From assembly GCF_008064665.1 (NCBI RefSeq), contig NZ_VRZA01000005.1, positions 62,001-126,000 of the forward strand: 64,000 nucleotides of DNA. The letters are read 5' to 3'. The DNA comes from Parahaliea maris. GTDB taxonomy: Bacteria; Pseudomonadota; Gammaproteobacteria; Pseudomonadales; Halieaceae. Shown piece by piece: positions 52,041-63,921 of this stretch. The position numbers and the translations under genes are program-made. The notes below the pieces were generated by a model that worked only from the letters and a program-made list of their open reading frames with translations, was not told the origin of the DNA and ran no database searches. The first letter of the stretch is position 1. Each line of letters begins with the position of its first letter.

Positions 52041-53282
52041 TTAGGCAGGTGATTCGTTCTGAGGTTCCTTGGACAGGCCAAATGACGAATGCAGTGAACG
52101 CACGGCCAGTTCGAGGAACTTCTCTTCGATGATCACCGAAATCTTGATTTCAGAGGTGGTGATCATCTGGATATTGATGCCGACTTCCGCCAGGGCGGCG
52201 AAGGCCTGGCTGGCAACACCGGCGTGGGAACGCATGCCCACACCGACAATGGAGACTTTGGCGATTTTGTTGTCGGAGCGAACTTCTTCAGCGTTGATGT
52301 CCTCGGCCACTTTCTTGAGGACTTCTTCGGCGCGGGCAAGATCGCCGCGGGATACGGTGAAGGTAAAGTCGGTAGTGTTGTCGTGCTCCACGTTCTGCAC
52401 GATCACGTCCACTTCGATGTTGGCCTCGCCAATAGGGCCGAGAATGCGGTGGGCAATACCGGGCATGTCGGGCACGCCCACTACAGTGAGCTTGGCCTCG
52501 TCGCGGTTGAAGGCGATGCCTGCAATTGTTGGAGTTTCCATTTGCGAACTGTCCTCCAGCGCAATCAGTGTGCCCGGGCCTTCCTCAAAGCTGTGCAGGA
52601 CCCGCAGCGGAACGTTGTACTTGCCGGCAAATTCCACGGCGCGAATCTGCAGTACCTTGGAGCCCATGCTGGCCATTTCCAGCATTTCCTCGAAGGTGAT
52701 GCGGTCCAGACGCCGGGCGCCATCCACCATGCGCGGGTCGGTGGTGTATACGCCGTCGACGTCGGTATAGATCTGGCATTCGTCGGCCTTGAGGGCCGCT
52801 GCCAGCGCCACCGCCGTCGTATCCGAACCGCCGCGACCCAGGGTGGTGATATTGCCGTGCTCATCCACCCCCTGGAAACCGGCCACGACCACGACGTACC
52901 CCTTGTCCAGGTCGGCATGCAGGCGCTCGTCGTCGATGTCGCGGATGCGGGCCTTGGTGTGGGCGTCGTCAGTGAGAATACGCACCTGGCTACCGTTGTA
53001 GCTCTTGGCTTTCACGCCGCGCTTGTTCAGTGCCATGGACAGCAACGCCGTGGTCACCTGCTCACCGGTGGACACCAGCACGTCCATTTCCCGGGGTACC
53101 GGGCGGTCCTGGATCTGGTGCGCCAGGGCGATCAGGCGATTGGTCTCGCCGCTCATGGCGGACACCACCACAACAACGTCGTGCCCTTCCGCCCGGAAGC
53201 GGGACACTTTGTCGGCAACTTGCTCGATACGCTCGATGCTACCCACCGAGGTACCGCCGAATTTTTGTACGATCAGGCTCAT
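52041..53282 (-). CDS. lysC: Aspartate kinase
   Basis: 413 residues. The N-terminal kinase domain starts VQKFGGTSVGSIERI, with LGRGGSDTTAVALA and YTDVDGVYTTDPRMV. Two ACT domains (about 265-400) give feedback control by lysine and threonine. It phosphorylates aspartate, the first step to lysine, methionine and threonine. The order alaS, lysC, csrA, tRNA-Ser is typical. Confidence 0.97.
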   Translation of the reverse strand: MSLIVQKFGGTSVGSIERIEQVADKVSRFRAEGHDVVVVVSAMSGETNRLIALAHQIQDRPVPREMDVLVSTGEQVTTALLSMALNKRGVKAKSYNGSQVRILTDDAHTKARIRDIDDERLHADLDKGYVVVVAGFQGVDEHGNITTLGRGGSDTTAVALAAALKADECQIYTDVDGVYTTDPRMVDGARRLDRITFEEMLEMASMGSKVLQIRAVEFAGKYNVPLRVLHSFEEGPGTLIALEDSSQMETPTIAGIAFNRDEAKLTVVGVPDMPGIAHRILGPIGEANIEVDVIVQNVEHDNTTDFTFTVSRGDLARAEEVLKKVAEDINAEEVRSDNKIAKVSIVGVGMRSHAGVASQAFAALAEVGINIQMITTSEIKISVIIEEKFLELAVRSLHSSFGLSKEPQNESPA

Positions 53283-53392
53283 GTGCTCACTCAGGGCCCG
53301 GAATCAAAGGGGCTGCATTAAACAACAATAGTGCGCCCTTGAAAACCGGCAATAGTGCAGTTTGCGACGGGGTGCCCCTTTAGGCCGGCGGG

Positions 53393-55996
<2,604 letters not shown>

Positions 55997-56000
55997 AAAA

Positions 56001-56058
56001 GGTCTCTGACGGGCTCGTTAATGGTCTCTGACGGGCTTAAAAAAGTCTCTGACGGGCG
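56001..56058 (-). repeat. Three direct repeats in the alaS leader/promoter
   Basis: GTCTCTGACGGGC occurs at 56002-56014, 56024-56036 and 56045-56057, that is every 21-22 bases (about two DNA turns), starting 5 bases upstream of the alaS ATG. It may be an operator array or a leader RNA repeat. Confidence 0.75.
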
Positions 56059-56091
56059 TAATAAAAAGTCGCTTTGGAAAAATTCCCGGGC

Positions 56092-56439
56092 TCAGCCCAG
56101 CATGCGCGATTCGGACAGGGTAGACCCCGCCAGGATGTGCAGGTGCAGGTGAAACACGGTCTGGCCCGCGCCGCTGCCGTTGTTCACTATCAGGCGGAAG
56201 GCGTCATCCACCCCCAGTTGCTTTGCCACCTTGCCCGCGGCCAGCATCAGGTGCCCCAACAGGGCCTGGTCGTCCGGCTCGGCATCGGACAGCTTCTCAA
56301 TGGCCTTCTTCGGAATCACCAGTACGTGCACCGGGGCCAGGGGATTGATGTCCTTGATCGCCACGCAATGTTCGTCTTCATAGAGGAAGTCGGTGGGGAT
56401 TTCGCCGCTGATGATCTTGCCGAAAATGGTCTCTGACAT
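56092..56439 (-). CDS. hinT: HIT-family purine nucleoside phosphoramidase (HinT-like)
   Basis: 115 residues: IFGKIISGEIPTDFLYEDEH, VLVIPKKAIEKLSDAE, and the histidine triad in VFHLHLHILAG. It hydrolyses AMP-phosphoramidates and similar bonds. It is the compact housekeeping HIT protein, distinct from the HIT gene at 25.1 kb. Confidence 0.95.
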   Translation of the reverse strand: MSETIFGKIISGEIPTDFLYEDEHCVAIKDINPLAPVHVLVIPKKAIEKLSDAEPDDQALLGHLMLAAGKVAKQLGVDDAFRLIVNNGSGAGQTVFHLHLHILAGSTLSESRMLG

Positions 56440-56480
56440 GGGTGCCTCTGCCTGGGATGGGGGTGGGTGGTGAGCCTGGA

Positions 56481-56666
56481 TCAGCCGAGTTTTTCGTCGG
56501 CAGTGAGCTGGCGCGCCTCACTTTCCAGCATGACCGGGATGCCGTCGCGCACCGGGTAAGCCAGGCCGGAGGCCTTGCACACCAGTTCTTCTTTCTCGCG
56601 GTCGTACTCCACGGGTGCCTTGCTCACCGGGCACACCAGGATGCTCAACAGCTTGTCGTCAATCAT
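56481..56666 (-). CDS. Trm112-family protein (YcaR-like)
   Basis: 61 residues, [20 protein letters not shown] with a single CP pair, and [20 protein letters not shown]. The family includes YcaR and eukaryotic Trm112 (zinc-ribbon methyltransferase activator); bacterial function is unclear. It lies 41 bases before hinT in the same direction. Confidence 0.93.
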   Translation of the reverse strand: MIDDKLLSILVCPVSKAPVEYDREKEELVCKASGLAYPVRDGIPVMLESEARQLTADEKLG

Positions 56667-56769
56667 GACGGCCTCTGCGGGTCAAAAAATGGGCGGCCAT
56701 TATACGGGTTTTATCACCCGGTGGCAGTGCCTCGCGCGGCTCTCTCCTCAACCAGCCCTCAAGCTGCCC

Positions 56770-57630
56770 TCAGCCTCCCGGCAAGGCCGCCGGTTCAGCC
56801 ATGGGCGGCACCAGCAGTTGCGGGTCAATCCGGTGTCCACGCCAGCTCATGCGCCAGTCCAGGTGGGGGCCGGTGGCGCGGCCGGTGGCGCCCACCTCAC
56901 CGATAATGTCCCCAGGGGCCACCTCCTGCCCCACCGCCACCCGCACCTTGCTCAGGTGTAAAAAGGAGGACGACAGCCGGTAGCCGTGGTCCAGGATGAT
57001 GGTGCCGCCGGAGTAGAACAGGTCGGGTTCCGCCAGGGTCACCACCCCCGCGGCCGGCGCCCGCACGATGGTGCCAGTGGCCACCGCTACGTCCACCCCG
57101 TAGTGGGGGCTGCGGGGTTCACCGTTGTAGATGCGCTGGCTCCCATACACACCGGAGATAGGGCCGGTCACGGGCCACTGGAAACCGGTTAACGCGGCCT
57201 CCAGCAGGTCATCGCGTTGCAGGTTGCGGGCTTTGGCGGCTCCCACCAGCTCCTGCTCCCGGGCAATGCGGGCCCGGTGCTCCGGCGATGGCGTGACCGT
57301 ACGCTGGGGGACACCTTCCACTCGCTGGATGTCATAGTCGCGCTGGACCACAGTCAGGATTTCACTGCAAGCCGTGTTACCGGTCAGTTTGAGCGCGGCC
57401 GTGGCGGGGGCATCGCGGCCAAAACCGGCAAACACGGTACCGTCTGCGAGCACGTCCAGTGCTTCGCCCGCCAGTTGCACCCCGGTACCCGGGGTCACCC
57501 GTGCCCACACCAGCCCGCCCTGGCGCAGGCTGCCCTGCCAGTCGAGGCAGCTGGCCAGTGCACTACCATGCCACAGGCTGGCAATGGCAAGGACCGCGGC
57601 CACAGCGCGGGTCCGGATTCGTGAAGGCAT
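56770..57630 (-). CDS. M23-family metallopeptidase (LytM domain), exported
   Basis: 286 residues from the ATG at 57630 (AGGA 6 bases upstream), with a signal peptide (to about residue 25, GSALA). The LytM domain has HYGVDVAVATG (His and Asp ligands) and GATGRATGPHLDWRMSW in place of the HxH found in LytM (HLD here). The HLD form is common in one M23 subgroup. It cleaves peptide cross-links in peptidoglycan or acts as an activator. It is divergent from greB. Confidence 0.9.
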   Translation of the reverse strand: MPSRIRTRAVAAVLAIASLWHGSALASCLDWQGSLRQGGLVWARVTPGTGVQLAGEALDVLADGTVFAGFGRDAPATAALKLTGNTACSEILTVVQRDYDIQRVEGVPQRTVTPSPEHRARIAREQELVGAAKARNLQRDDLLEAALTGFQWPVTGPISGVYGSQRIYNGEPRSPHYGVDVAVATGTIVRAPAAGVVTLAEPDLFYSGGTIILDHGYRLSSSFLHLSKVRVAVGQEVAPGDIIGEVGATGRATGPHLDWRMSWRGHRIDPQLLVPPMAEPAALPGG

Positions 57631-57755
57631 GAGCACTCCTGAGCTCGCAGCATTGTGGTCCCCCTTCTACCAGCCCCAGCCCCGCCGCGTCCACCTTTAC
57701 GCCATTCTATGAGGCTGCTGGCGCGCCCGGCACCGCCGGCGCTATCATGCCCGCC

Positions 57756-58262
57756 ATGAGCAGATACCGACCGCCGCGCCGCCGCGGCTCAGCCTACATC
57801 ACCCCCGAGGGCGAAGCCGCCCTGCGGGCGGAATTGCATCAACTGTGGAAAGTGGAGCGCCCCACCGTCACCCAGGCCGTGCACGAGGCGGCCAAGAACG
57901 GCGACCGTTCGGAGAACGGTGACTACATCTACGGCAAGCGCCGCCTGCGGGAAATCGATTCCCGGGTGCGCTTCCTCAACAAGCGCCTGGACGAGGTCAA
58001 GGTGGTGGACCGCAGCCCGGATGACACCGAAAAGGTGTTCTTCGGCGCGTGGGTGACCCTGGAAGACGACCACGGCGAGGAGCAGGAATGGCGCATTGTC
58101 GGCCCGGATGAGTTCGACCTGGCTGCCGGCAAGCTCAGCATGGATTCGCCCATGGCCCGGGCCCTGCTGGGGCGCAGGCTGGATGACGAGGTGACGGTGC
58201 GCAGCCCCACCGGGGAGCGCAGTTTTATCATCACGGAGATCCGCTACCGTCCCTCCGGCTGA
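57756..58262 (+). CDS. greB: Transcription elongation factor GreB
   Basis: 168 residues from the second ATG (57756). AYITPEGEAALRAELHQLWK, AAKNGDRSENGDYIYGKRRL (catalytic acidic tip in the coiled coil) and RIVGPDEFDLAAGKLSMDSP in the FKBP-like domain are the family blocks. It rescues backtracked RNA polymerase by stimulating cleavage of the transcript. The MFS gene follows 65 bases later. Confidence 0.95.
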   Translation: MSRYRPPRRRGSAYITPEGEAALRAELHQLWKVERPTVTQAVHEAAKNGDRSENGDYIYGKRRLREIDSRVRFLNKRLDEVKVVDRSPDDTEKVFFGAWVTLEDDHGEEQEWRIVGPDEFDLAAGKLSMDSPMARALLGRRLDDEVTVRSPTGERSFIITEIRYRPSG

Positions 58263-58327
58263 ATTCGGGGTATCCGCGCGTACCGCGCCAACCCTACTCA
58301 CCCATAATAAGAAGCAGGAGCGCCACT

Positions 58328-59665
58328 TTGCCATCCACCCCCAAACCCCGGCAGGCCAATTACGCCCTGCTCCTGTTGCTGCTGGCGTACATCCTGTCCT
58401 TTGTCGATCGCAATGTGATGGCGGTACTGATTGGCCCGATCCGTGAGGAATTCGCCATCAGCGACTTCCAGTACAGCCTGCTGCACGGCTTTGCCTTCTC
58501 CATGTTCTACATTGTGCTGGGACTGCCCATCGCCCGCCTGGCAGACCGCCACAACCGGGTGTGGATCATCAGCACCGGTATTTTCCTGTGGAGTTTGATG
58601 ACCTGCCTGTGCGGGGCCGCGCGCAGCTTTGGCAGCCTGTTCCTGGCCCGGGTGGGTGTGGGCGTGGGTGAAGCCGCCCTGTCCCCCGCCGCGTTCTCAC
58701 TGCTGAGCGACCTGTTCCCGAAAGACAAGCTGGCCCGGGCCCTGGCCATTTACAGCCTGGGGATCACCCTGGGCGGGGGGCTGGCCTACGTGCTGGGTGG
58801 CGCGGCTTACGCCTGGTTTGCCGGGATGGGGCCAATCCACCTGCCCCTGTTCGGCGCCGTATCTGCCTGGCAGATGACGTTCATTGCGGTGGGCGCACCC
58901 GGGCTGCTACTGACGGCGCTGCTGATGCTGTTGAAAGAGCCGCCACGCGGGCTTGCGGCAGAAGGGGCCGGTGCTGCAGCGGGCTCGGCGCAGAACCCTG
59001 CGGGTAGCAGTATCGGCCTGGGTGAGGTGGTCGGGCAGTTCCGCCGCCACTGGCTGGCCTACCTGGGGATTATCGGGCCGCTGTCGCTGCTGGCGGTGCT
59101 CGGCTACGGCACCATGGCCTGGTACCCGGAGTTTCTGATCCGCAGCTTCGAGCTGCCCCGAAGCGCAGCCGGCGGCCAGTTCGGCACCCTGTTCCTGGTG
59201 GCCGGCAGCCTGGGCACCGTGGCGGCTGGCTGGTGTGTGCAACCGCTGATACGGCGCGGCTACCTTGATGCCCCGGTGCGCCTGATCGGGCTGATCGCCT
59301 TGCTGTGGATTGTGCCCGCGAGCCTTGGCCCCCTGGCGCCCTCCGCCACCCTGGCCCTGCTGGCAGCCGGGCCGATCGTGTTCTGCCTCAATGCCTATTA
59401 CGGGGTAGGTGTGGCGGCGCTGCAGTTCATCACCCCCAACGCCATGCGCGCCCAGGCCTCTGCCCTGCTGTTGTTCTGCACCAATTTTTTTGGCCTGGCG
59501 CTGGGGCCGTCGGCGGTGGCGGCCCTCACCGACTTCCTGTTTCGCGATGAGGGCGCGCTGAACCAGTCGCTGGCCCTGCTGCCGTTGCTGGTGTGCCCGG
59601 CGGCCGCGCTGCTGGCCTTTGCCAGCCTCAGGGCCTACCGGGCCGCGGAGTCAGCAGCAGGCTAA
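58328..59665 (+). CDS. MFS transporter (spinster-like)
   Basis: 445 residues with 12 hydrophobic segments. The MFS loop motif is present as LGLPIARLADRHNRVWI, and RVGVGVGEAALSPAAFSLLSD is the marker of the spinster-type branch. The start is a TTG with AGGAG upstream. Substrate unknown; marine relatives are linked to organic acid or sterol-like compounds. It is convergent with the TonB receptor (20 bases apart). Confidence 0.88.
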   Translation: MPSTPKPRQANYALLLLLLAYILSFVDRNVMAVLIGPIREEFAISDFQYSLLHGFAFSMFYIVLGLPIARLADRHNRVWIISTGIFLWSLMTCLCGAARSFGSLFLARVGVGVGEAALSPAAFSLLSDLFPKDKLARALAIYSLGITLGGGLAYVLGGAAYAWFAGMGPIHLPLFGAVSAWQMTFIAVGAPGLLLTALLMLLKEPPRGLAAEGAGAAAGSAQNPAGSSIGLGEVVGQFRRHWLAYLGIIGPLSLLAVLGYGTMAWYPEFLIRSFELPRSAAGGQFGTLFLVAGSLGTVAAGWCVQPLIRRGYLDAPVRLIGLIALLWIVPASLGPLAPSATLALLAAGPIVFCLNAYYGVGVAALQFITPNAMRAQASALLLFCTNFFGLALGPSAVAALTDFLFRDEGALNQSLALLPLLVCPAAALLAFASLRAYRAAESAAG

Positions 59666-59685
59666 ACTCTGCCTCGCCGCGGCGA

Positions 59686-61800
59686 TCAGAAGGTCCACTC
59701 CACCCCCACCGACGCCGTACGCGGCTTGTTGGGCCGGGCACCATCGGGCTGACGGGACACAATCGCCCGCTCGTCGAAGGCATTTTCCAGCTTGAAGTAC
59801 ACCGACATCGCCGGGGTGTATTCCAGGCGGCTGATGTAGTCCACCACGAACAGGTCCTCGGAGCGGTCGAAACGGTCACCGCCGTTGTTGCAGCCGATAT
59901 CCATGCACAGCTCGTCGATGTACTTGGCCACCAGGTAGTTGTTCCAGCCCATGGCGGTCTCGATACCCGCGCGCAGGCTGAAGGTGTTCTCGGGTACCGA
60001 AGCCAGTTGGTCGCCGTCCTCGAAGCCCTGGGTGGGGTTGTCGTCACTGACGGTGGCGTCGGTGTAGGTGTACATCAGGTGCAGGGGAATGTTCAGGCTC
60101 CCCGCTTCGAGTGCCGTGCCGAGCTGCAGCTCGAGGCCCTGGATCACGGCTTCACCGGTATTGAAGGTGCCAGACGTTGCACCGTTACTGCAGGGGCTGG
60201 CGTTGGAGCAGTTCTCGGTCTTGTTGTCGAAGTCGCTGTAGAAACCGATGGCCTCCACGAACCAGGCACCGTCGTAACGGAAGCCCGCTTCCCAGTTGAC
60301 GCTGGTTTCCGGATCTTCGTTGGCGGTAGCGCCGCCACCGAGAGGGGAAAAGCCGCGGTGCACACCGGCCAGAATGTGCCATGCATCCGTCAGGTCGTAG
60401 GTGAAGGACACGCCGGGCAGCCACTCGTCGCTGTCGTTACCGCGACGGCTGGGGGCGTCGGAGCGGTCGGGGGTGGCGTACTGGCGGCGGCGGGACTCAA
60501 CGTCCTCGTAGCGCAGGGCCAGGTTCATCTGCAGCGCAGAAGATACCTGCCAAGTATCCACCAGCCACAGGCTGAGGGCTTCCGCCTCTTCCTGACGGTT
60601 GTCGCTGCCGGTGGGCTCATCGATCTCCACAAAGACCAGCTCGCCGTCGACCTGGTTGAAGATCTCTTCCGGCTGGTAACGGTCCATTTCATCTTCGTGC
60701 ACCCGGCCGCCCACGGCCAGCTGGTGGGCGCCGAGGTCCACGTCGAAATTCACGTCGATGCCGCGGGACTCGTACTCGCGGTTGTTGTGCTTGTAGGCCA
60801 GGCCGGTGGCGTCCACGGTGCCTTCCAGCACGCCCTGGGCTACCTGGTCTCCGGCATTGGCGGCGTTGATAAAGGCGCTACCGCCACCCAGCTTGAACCA
60901 GTCCCGGGCGAACTCGTTGTAGTAAGCGGTGGCCGACAGGTTCACCCGCTCATTCAGGTCGAGCCGGTAGGTCAGGTTGTAGCCCTTGTGGTCGTTGTCC
61001 ATTTCGTCGATGCGGGACAGGCCGTAGCGGCGGTCCGGGTCGCGGTCGAAGTCGGCATCGGTCAGGCCGAGGTAGGTCTCGTCGGACACTTCCGTGGAGT
61101 ACTGGGCCTTCAGCAGCAGGCTCTGGCGCTCGCCCTCCCAGCCCAGTTTCACCAGGTAGTCCTCGATCTTGTAGCCGGAATCCTGGTTGCTGCGGTCGAT
61201 GTCCTTGAAGCCGTCGCTGCGGCGCTGGGCCGTCTCCAGCAGGAAACCGAAGGCGCCGGAGCGGCCACCGAAGGACGCCAGCAGGTCTGCTTCGGCATTC
61301 TGGCCGTAGCGGAAGTTGACCGAACCGGTGTTTTGCTCGGGGATCGGGGTGGAAACCATATTGACCACCCCGCCAGTGGTCTGCGGGCCGTAACGCAGCA
61401 AGGGGGCGCCTTTCAGCACTTCCACGCTGTGCATGCGCAGGGCGGTGGGGAAGTAGTAAGCCTCAGGATTGGAGTACGGAGCGGGGGCGATCAGCACGCC
61501 GTCTTCCATCAGGGTAATTTTGCCGGCGCGCTCGGACGTGGCGCCGCGGATGCCGATATTCGGCCGCAGGCCATAACCGTCCTCTTCCTGGATGTAGATA
61601 CCGGGTACGGTCTTGAGCAGCTGGTTAATGTCGTTGGCGGCCTCGATACGGATCTGCTCCGCGTCGACCAGGGCGCCGGAACCGGGCAGGGTCCGGGCCA
61701 CCTCACGGGTGCCAACAATACTCACTTCTTCCAGGGCCACCTGGGCCCAGGCAGACGGCATGAGGCTCGCCACGGCGAGCGCGAGAAGGCGCTTGTGCAT
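59686..61800 (-). CDS. TonB-dependent receptor, FecA-like
   Basis: 704 residues with a signal peptide (to Ala19), TonB box region VALEEVSIVG, a plug (IRIEAANDINQLLKTVPG, NIGIRGATSERAGKITLMED, VEVLKGAPLLRYGPQTTGG) and a barrel ending SVGVEWTF. The plug pattern is like the FecA-type ferric citrate receptors, without the long N-terminal signalling domain. A Fur-box-like site lies about 105 bases upstream. Ferric chelate uptake is likely. Confidence 0.92.
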   Translation of the reverse strand: MHKRLLALAVASLMPSAWAQVALEEVSIVGTREVARTLPGSGALVDAEQIRIEAANDINQLLKTVPGIYIQEEDGYGLRPNIGIRGATSERAGKITLMEDGVLIAPAPYSNPEAYYFPTALRMHSVEVLKGAPLLRYGPQTTGGVVNMVSTPIPEQNTGSVNFRYGQNAEADLLASFGGRSGAFGFLLETAQRRSDGFKDIDRSNQDSGYKIEDYLVKLGWEGERQSLLLKAQYSTEVSDETYLGLTDADFDRDPDRRYGLSRIDEMDNDHKGYNLTYRLDLNERVNLSATAYYNEFARDWFKLGGGSAFINAANAGDQVAQGVLEGTVDATGLAYKHNNREYESRGIDVNFDVDLGAHQLAVGGRVHEDEMDRYQPEEIFNQVDGELVFVEIDEPTGSDNRQEEAEALSLWLVDTWQVSSALQMNLALRYEDVESRRRQYATPDRSDAPSRRGNDSDEWLPGVSFTYDLTDAWHILAGVHRGFSPLGGGATANEDPETSVNWEAGFRYDGAWFVEAIGFYSDFDNKTENCSNASPCSNGATSGTFNTGEAVIQGLELQLGTALEAGSLNIPLHLMYTYTDATVSDDNPTQGFEDGDQLASVPENTFSLRAGIETAMGWNNYLVAKYIDELCMDIGCNNGGDRFDRSEDLFVVDYISRLEYTPAMSVYFKLENAFDERAIVSRQPDGARPNKPRTASVGVEWTF

Positions 61801-61902
61801 AGTATTCCCCCCACTGGGTACTGCATTCTTGCGGTCGGGAGCGCCCCGCTGCCGGTGGCACAGCCCTTATAGTGTGATTTAGCGATACACGCGAAGGGTA
61901 AT

Positions 61903-61921
61903 GCGTAGGATTCTCATTAAC
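61903..61921 (-). promoter_or_regulatory. Fur-box-like site upstream of the FecA-like receptor
   Basis: GCGTAGGATTCTCATTAAC matches the 19-base Fur consensus at 12 positions, with the right half (ATTCTCATTAAC) strongest. Position fits iron repression of the receptor gene. Confidence 0.5.
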
Positions 61922-61986
61922 AATACGAATTGTAAATATTTGTAAAGCGCCGCCGGGCAGCGACGCAGAAGCCACTCGGGCGCTGG

Positions 61987-63204
61987 CTACTCCAGCGCCG
62001 CGTAGATCAGTGCCTCCAGCTGACCGCGGAAGTTAAAGGTACTGGAGGGCATCAGCTGGGTCAGGAACAGCACGGTCAGGTCCTCCTCCGGGTCCACCCA
62101 GAACAGGGTGCTGGCGAGCCCGCCCCAGAAGAAGCTGCCCGCGGAACCGGGGTAGCCATTAGCCACCGGATCCAGCTTGGTGGCAAAACCGAGGCCGAAG
62201 CCCACCCCCTCGTAGGCGGTTTCACTGAAACTGCCGGTGGCGAACTCCGCCAGGTCCACATCACCCGGCAGGTGGTTGCGGGTCATGAAATTCAGGGTAC
62301 GTGAGCCGATGATGCGCTGGCCGTCGAGGGTACCGCCGTTGAGCAGCATCTGGCAGAAGCGGTAGTAGTCGCTGGCCGTGGACAACAGGCCGCCACCACC
62401 GGAGAAGAAGCTACGCTCACTGAACTGGGTGGCCTGGCCATCATCGTTCATCACCAGCTCTTTTTTGGCATTGCGCTCGTAGCAGCTGGCCAGCCGCGGC
62501 ACCTGCTCCGGTCGCACATTGAAGGTGGTATCGCGCATGCCGAGCGGCTGGAACAACACTTCGTCCAGGTATTCCGGCAGCGGCTTGCCGCTGAGCACCT
62601 CTACCAGGTAACCGCAAACATCGGTGGCCAGTGAATAATTCCAGCACTCCCCGGGGGAGAACTCCAGCGGCAGTTGGGCCAGCTGGCCGATCATGTCCTT
62701 CAGGGTATACCCCGGCGCCGGATTGCCCACCTGCAGTTTGCGGTAGGCGTAATCGATGTTGGACTCGCGCAGGAAGTCGTAAGTCAGGCCCGAGGTGTGG
62801 GTAAGCAGGTCGCGAATGGTCATCGGCCGCTGGCAGGGTACCGTTTCGAACAGGGGGTAGGAGCCGGCCTTGCGTACCGCCAGCTGGCGGAATTCGGGAA
62901 TGAAGCGGTACACCGGGTCATCGATCGCGAACAGCCCGCGCTCGTACAGGGTCATCAGGGCCAGGGAGGTGATGGGCTTGGTCATGGAGTAGATGCGAAA
63001 GACCGTGTCCTCGGTCATCGGCTCGCCGCGGGCGATGTCCCGCTGCCCGGCGATATCCAGGTAGCCGACCTTGCCGGCCCGGGCCACCAGGCTGATGCAG
63101 CCGGGGATCTTGCCGGGCTCGATGTAGGCGCGGCGCAGGTGCTCCCCTACCCGGCCCAGTTGGCGGCTGTCCAGGCCGATGCTTTCTGGTGTGACCAGCT
63201 CCAT
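61987..63204 (-). CDS. Beta-lactamase-fold serine hydrolase
   Basis: 405 residues without a signal peptide. The SxxK motif is Ser73-Met-Thr-Lys76 in RIYSMTKPITSLALM; NYSLATDV supplies the YxN-like tyrosine and FFWGGLASTLFWVDP the C-terminal block. It is close to EstB-type esterases (family VIII). No pathway partner in sight. It lies 186 bases upstream of the TonB receptor start in the same direction. Confidence 0.92.
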   Translation of the reverse strand: MELVTPESIGLDSRQLGRVGEHLRRAYIEPGKIPGCISLVARAGKVGYLDIAGQRDIARGEPMTEDTVFRIYSMTKPITSLALMTLYERGLFAIDDPVYRFIPEFRQLAVRKAGSYPLFETVPCQRPMTIRDLLTHTSGLTYDFLRESNIDYAYRKLQVGNPAPGYTLKDMIGQLAQLPLEFSPGECWNYSLATDVCGYLVEVLSGKPLPEYLDEVLFQPLGMRDTTFNVRPEQVPRLASCYERNAKKELVMNDDGQATQFSERSFFSGGGGLLSTASDYYRFCQMLLNGGTLDGQRIIGSRTLNFMTRNHLPGDVDLAEFATGSFSETAYEGVGFGLGFATKLDPVANGYPGSAGSFFWGGLASTLFWVDPEEDLTVLFLTQLMPSSTFNFRGQLEALIYAALE

Positions 63205-63312
63205 GGTGTGTCCTCGTTATTGATTGTTAGTTCGGTGAGCCAAAGCAGACCAGTGTCGGAGATGTGGCACTCGTTGGCAATGTAGAGGGGCAACGAGGTG
63301 CCCTGCCAACCG

Positions 63313-63921
63313 TTACAGCCCCATCTGCCGCACGCGATCCCGCAGGGCCGGAATCACCTCCCCCTCGAACCACGGATTGCGCCGCAGCCACAAATTGTTG
63401 CGCGGAGACGGGTGCGGCAAGGGGAACTGCATGGGTCCATAGTCCCGCCAGTCCTGTACCCGCCGGGTCAGGGTGGTGCCCGGGGCGTCGAGGTAATACT
63501 GCTGGGCATAGCTACCCACCAGCAGGGTCAGCTCCAGTTGGGGCATTCGCTGCAGGAGCAGTCCGTGCCAGCGGGGAGCACATTCCGGGTCCGGCGGCAG
63601 GTCGCCGGACTTGCCGCGGCCGGGGTAGCAGAAGCCCATGGGCACAATGGCAATGCGGGTCCCGTCATAGAAAGCCGGCCTGTCCAGTTGCAGCCAGTCC
63701 CGCAGGCGATCACCACTGGGATCATCCCAGGGCACCCCGCTGGCGTGAACCCGGGTACCCGGCGCCTGCCCCACAATCAGCAGCCGCGCACTGGTGCTGG
63801 CCCGCAGTACCGGTCGCGGCCCGAGCGGCAGGCGATCGGCGCAGTGCTCGCAGTCGCGAATGGTGGCCAGCAGGTCCTGCAGCGGGAGACGGTCAAATAG
63901 TTTCACAGGCGCCCGTGACAT
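63313..63921 (-). CDS. Uracil-DNA glycosylase family protein
   Basis: 202 residues from the ATG at 63921 (a TTG at 63930 is possible). LIVGQAPGTRVHASGVPWDD resembles motif A of the family 4/5 UDG superfamily, and PLPHPSPRNNLWLRRNPWF carries the HPSPRN motif B. Cysteines at 24, 27 (DCEHC), and later in GFCYPG and PECAPRW suggest an iron-sulfur cluster. Such proteins remove uracil from DNA or are of unknown specificity. Confidence 0.88.
   Translation of the reverse strand: MSRAPVKLFDRLPLQDLLATIRDCEHCADRLPLGPRPVLRASTSARLLIVGQAPGTRVHASGVPWDDPSGDRLRDWLQLDRPAFYDGTRIAIVPMGFCYPGRGKSGDLPPDPECAPRWHGLLLQRMPQLELTLLVGSYAQQYYLDAPGTTLTRRVQDWRDYGPMQFPLPHPSPRNNLWLRRNPWFEGEVIPALRDRVRQMGL

Noticed and set aside
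56860-56890. M23 peptidase HLD instead of HLH taken as loss of a metal ligand
   Set aside because: This HLD variant is common in an M23 subgroup, so it is not evidence for an inactive protein.
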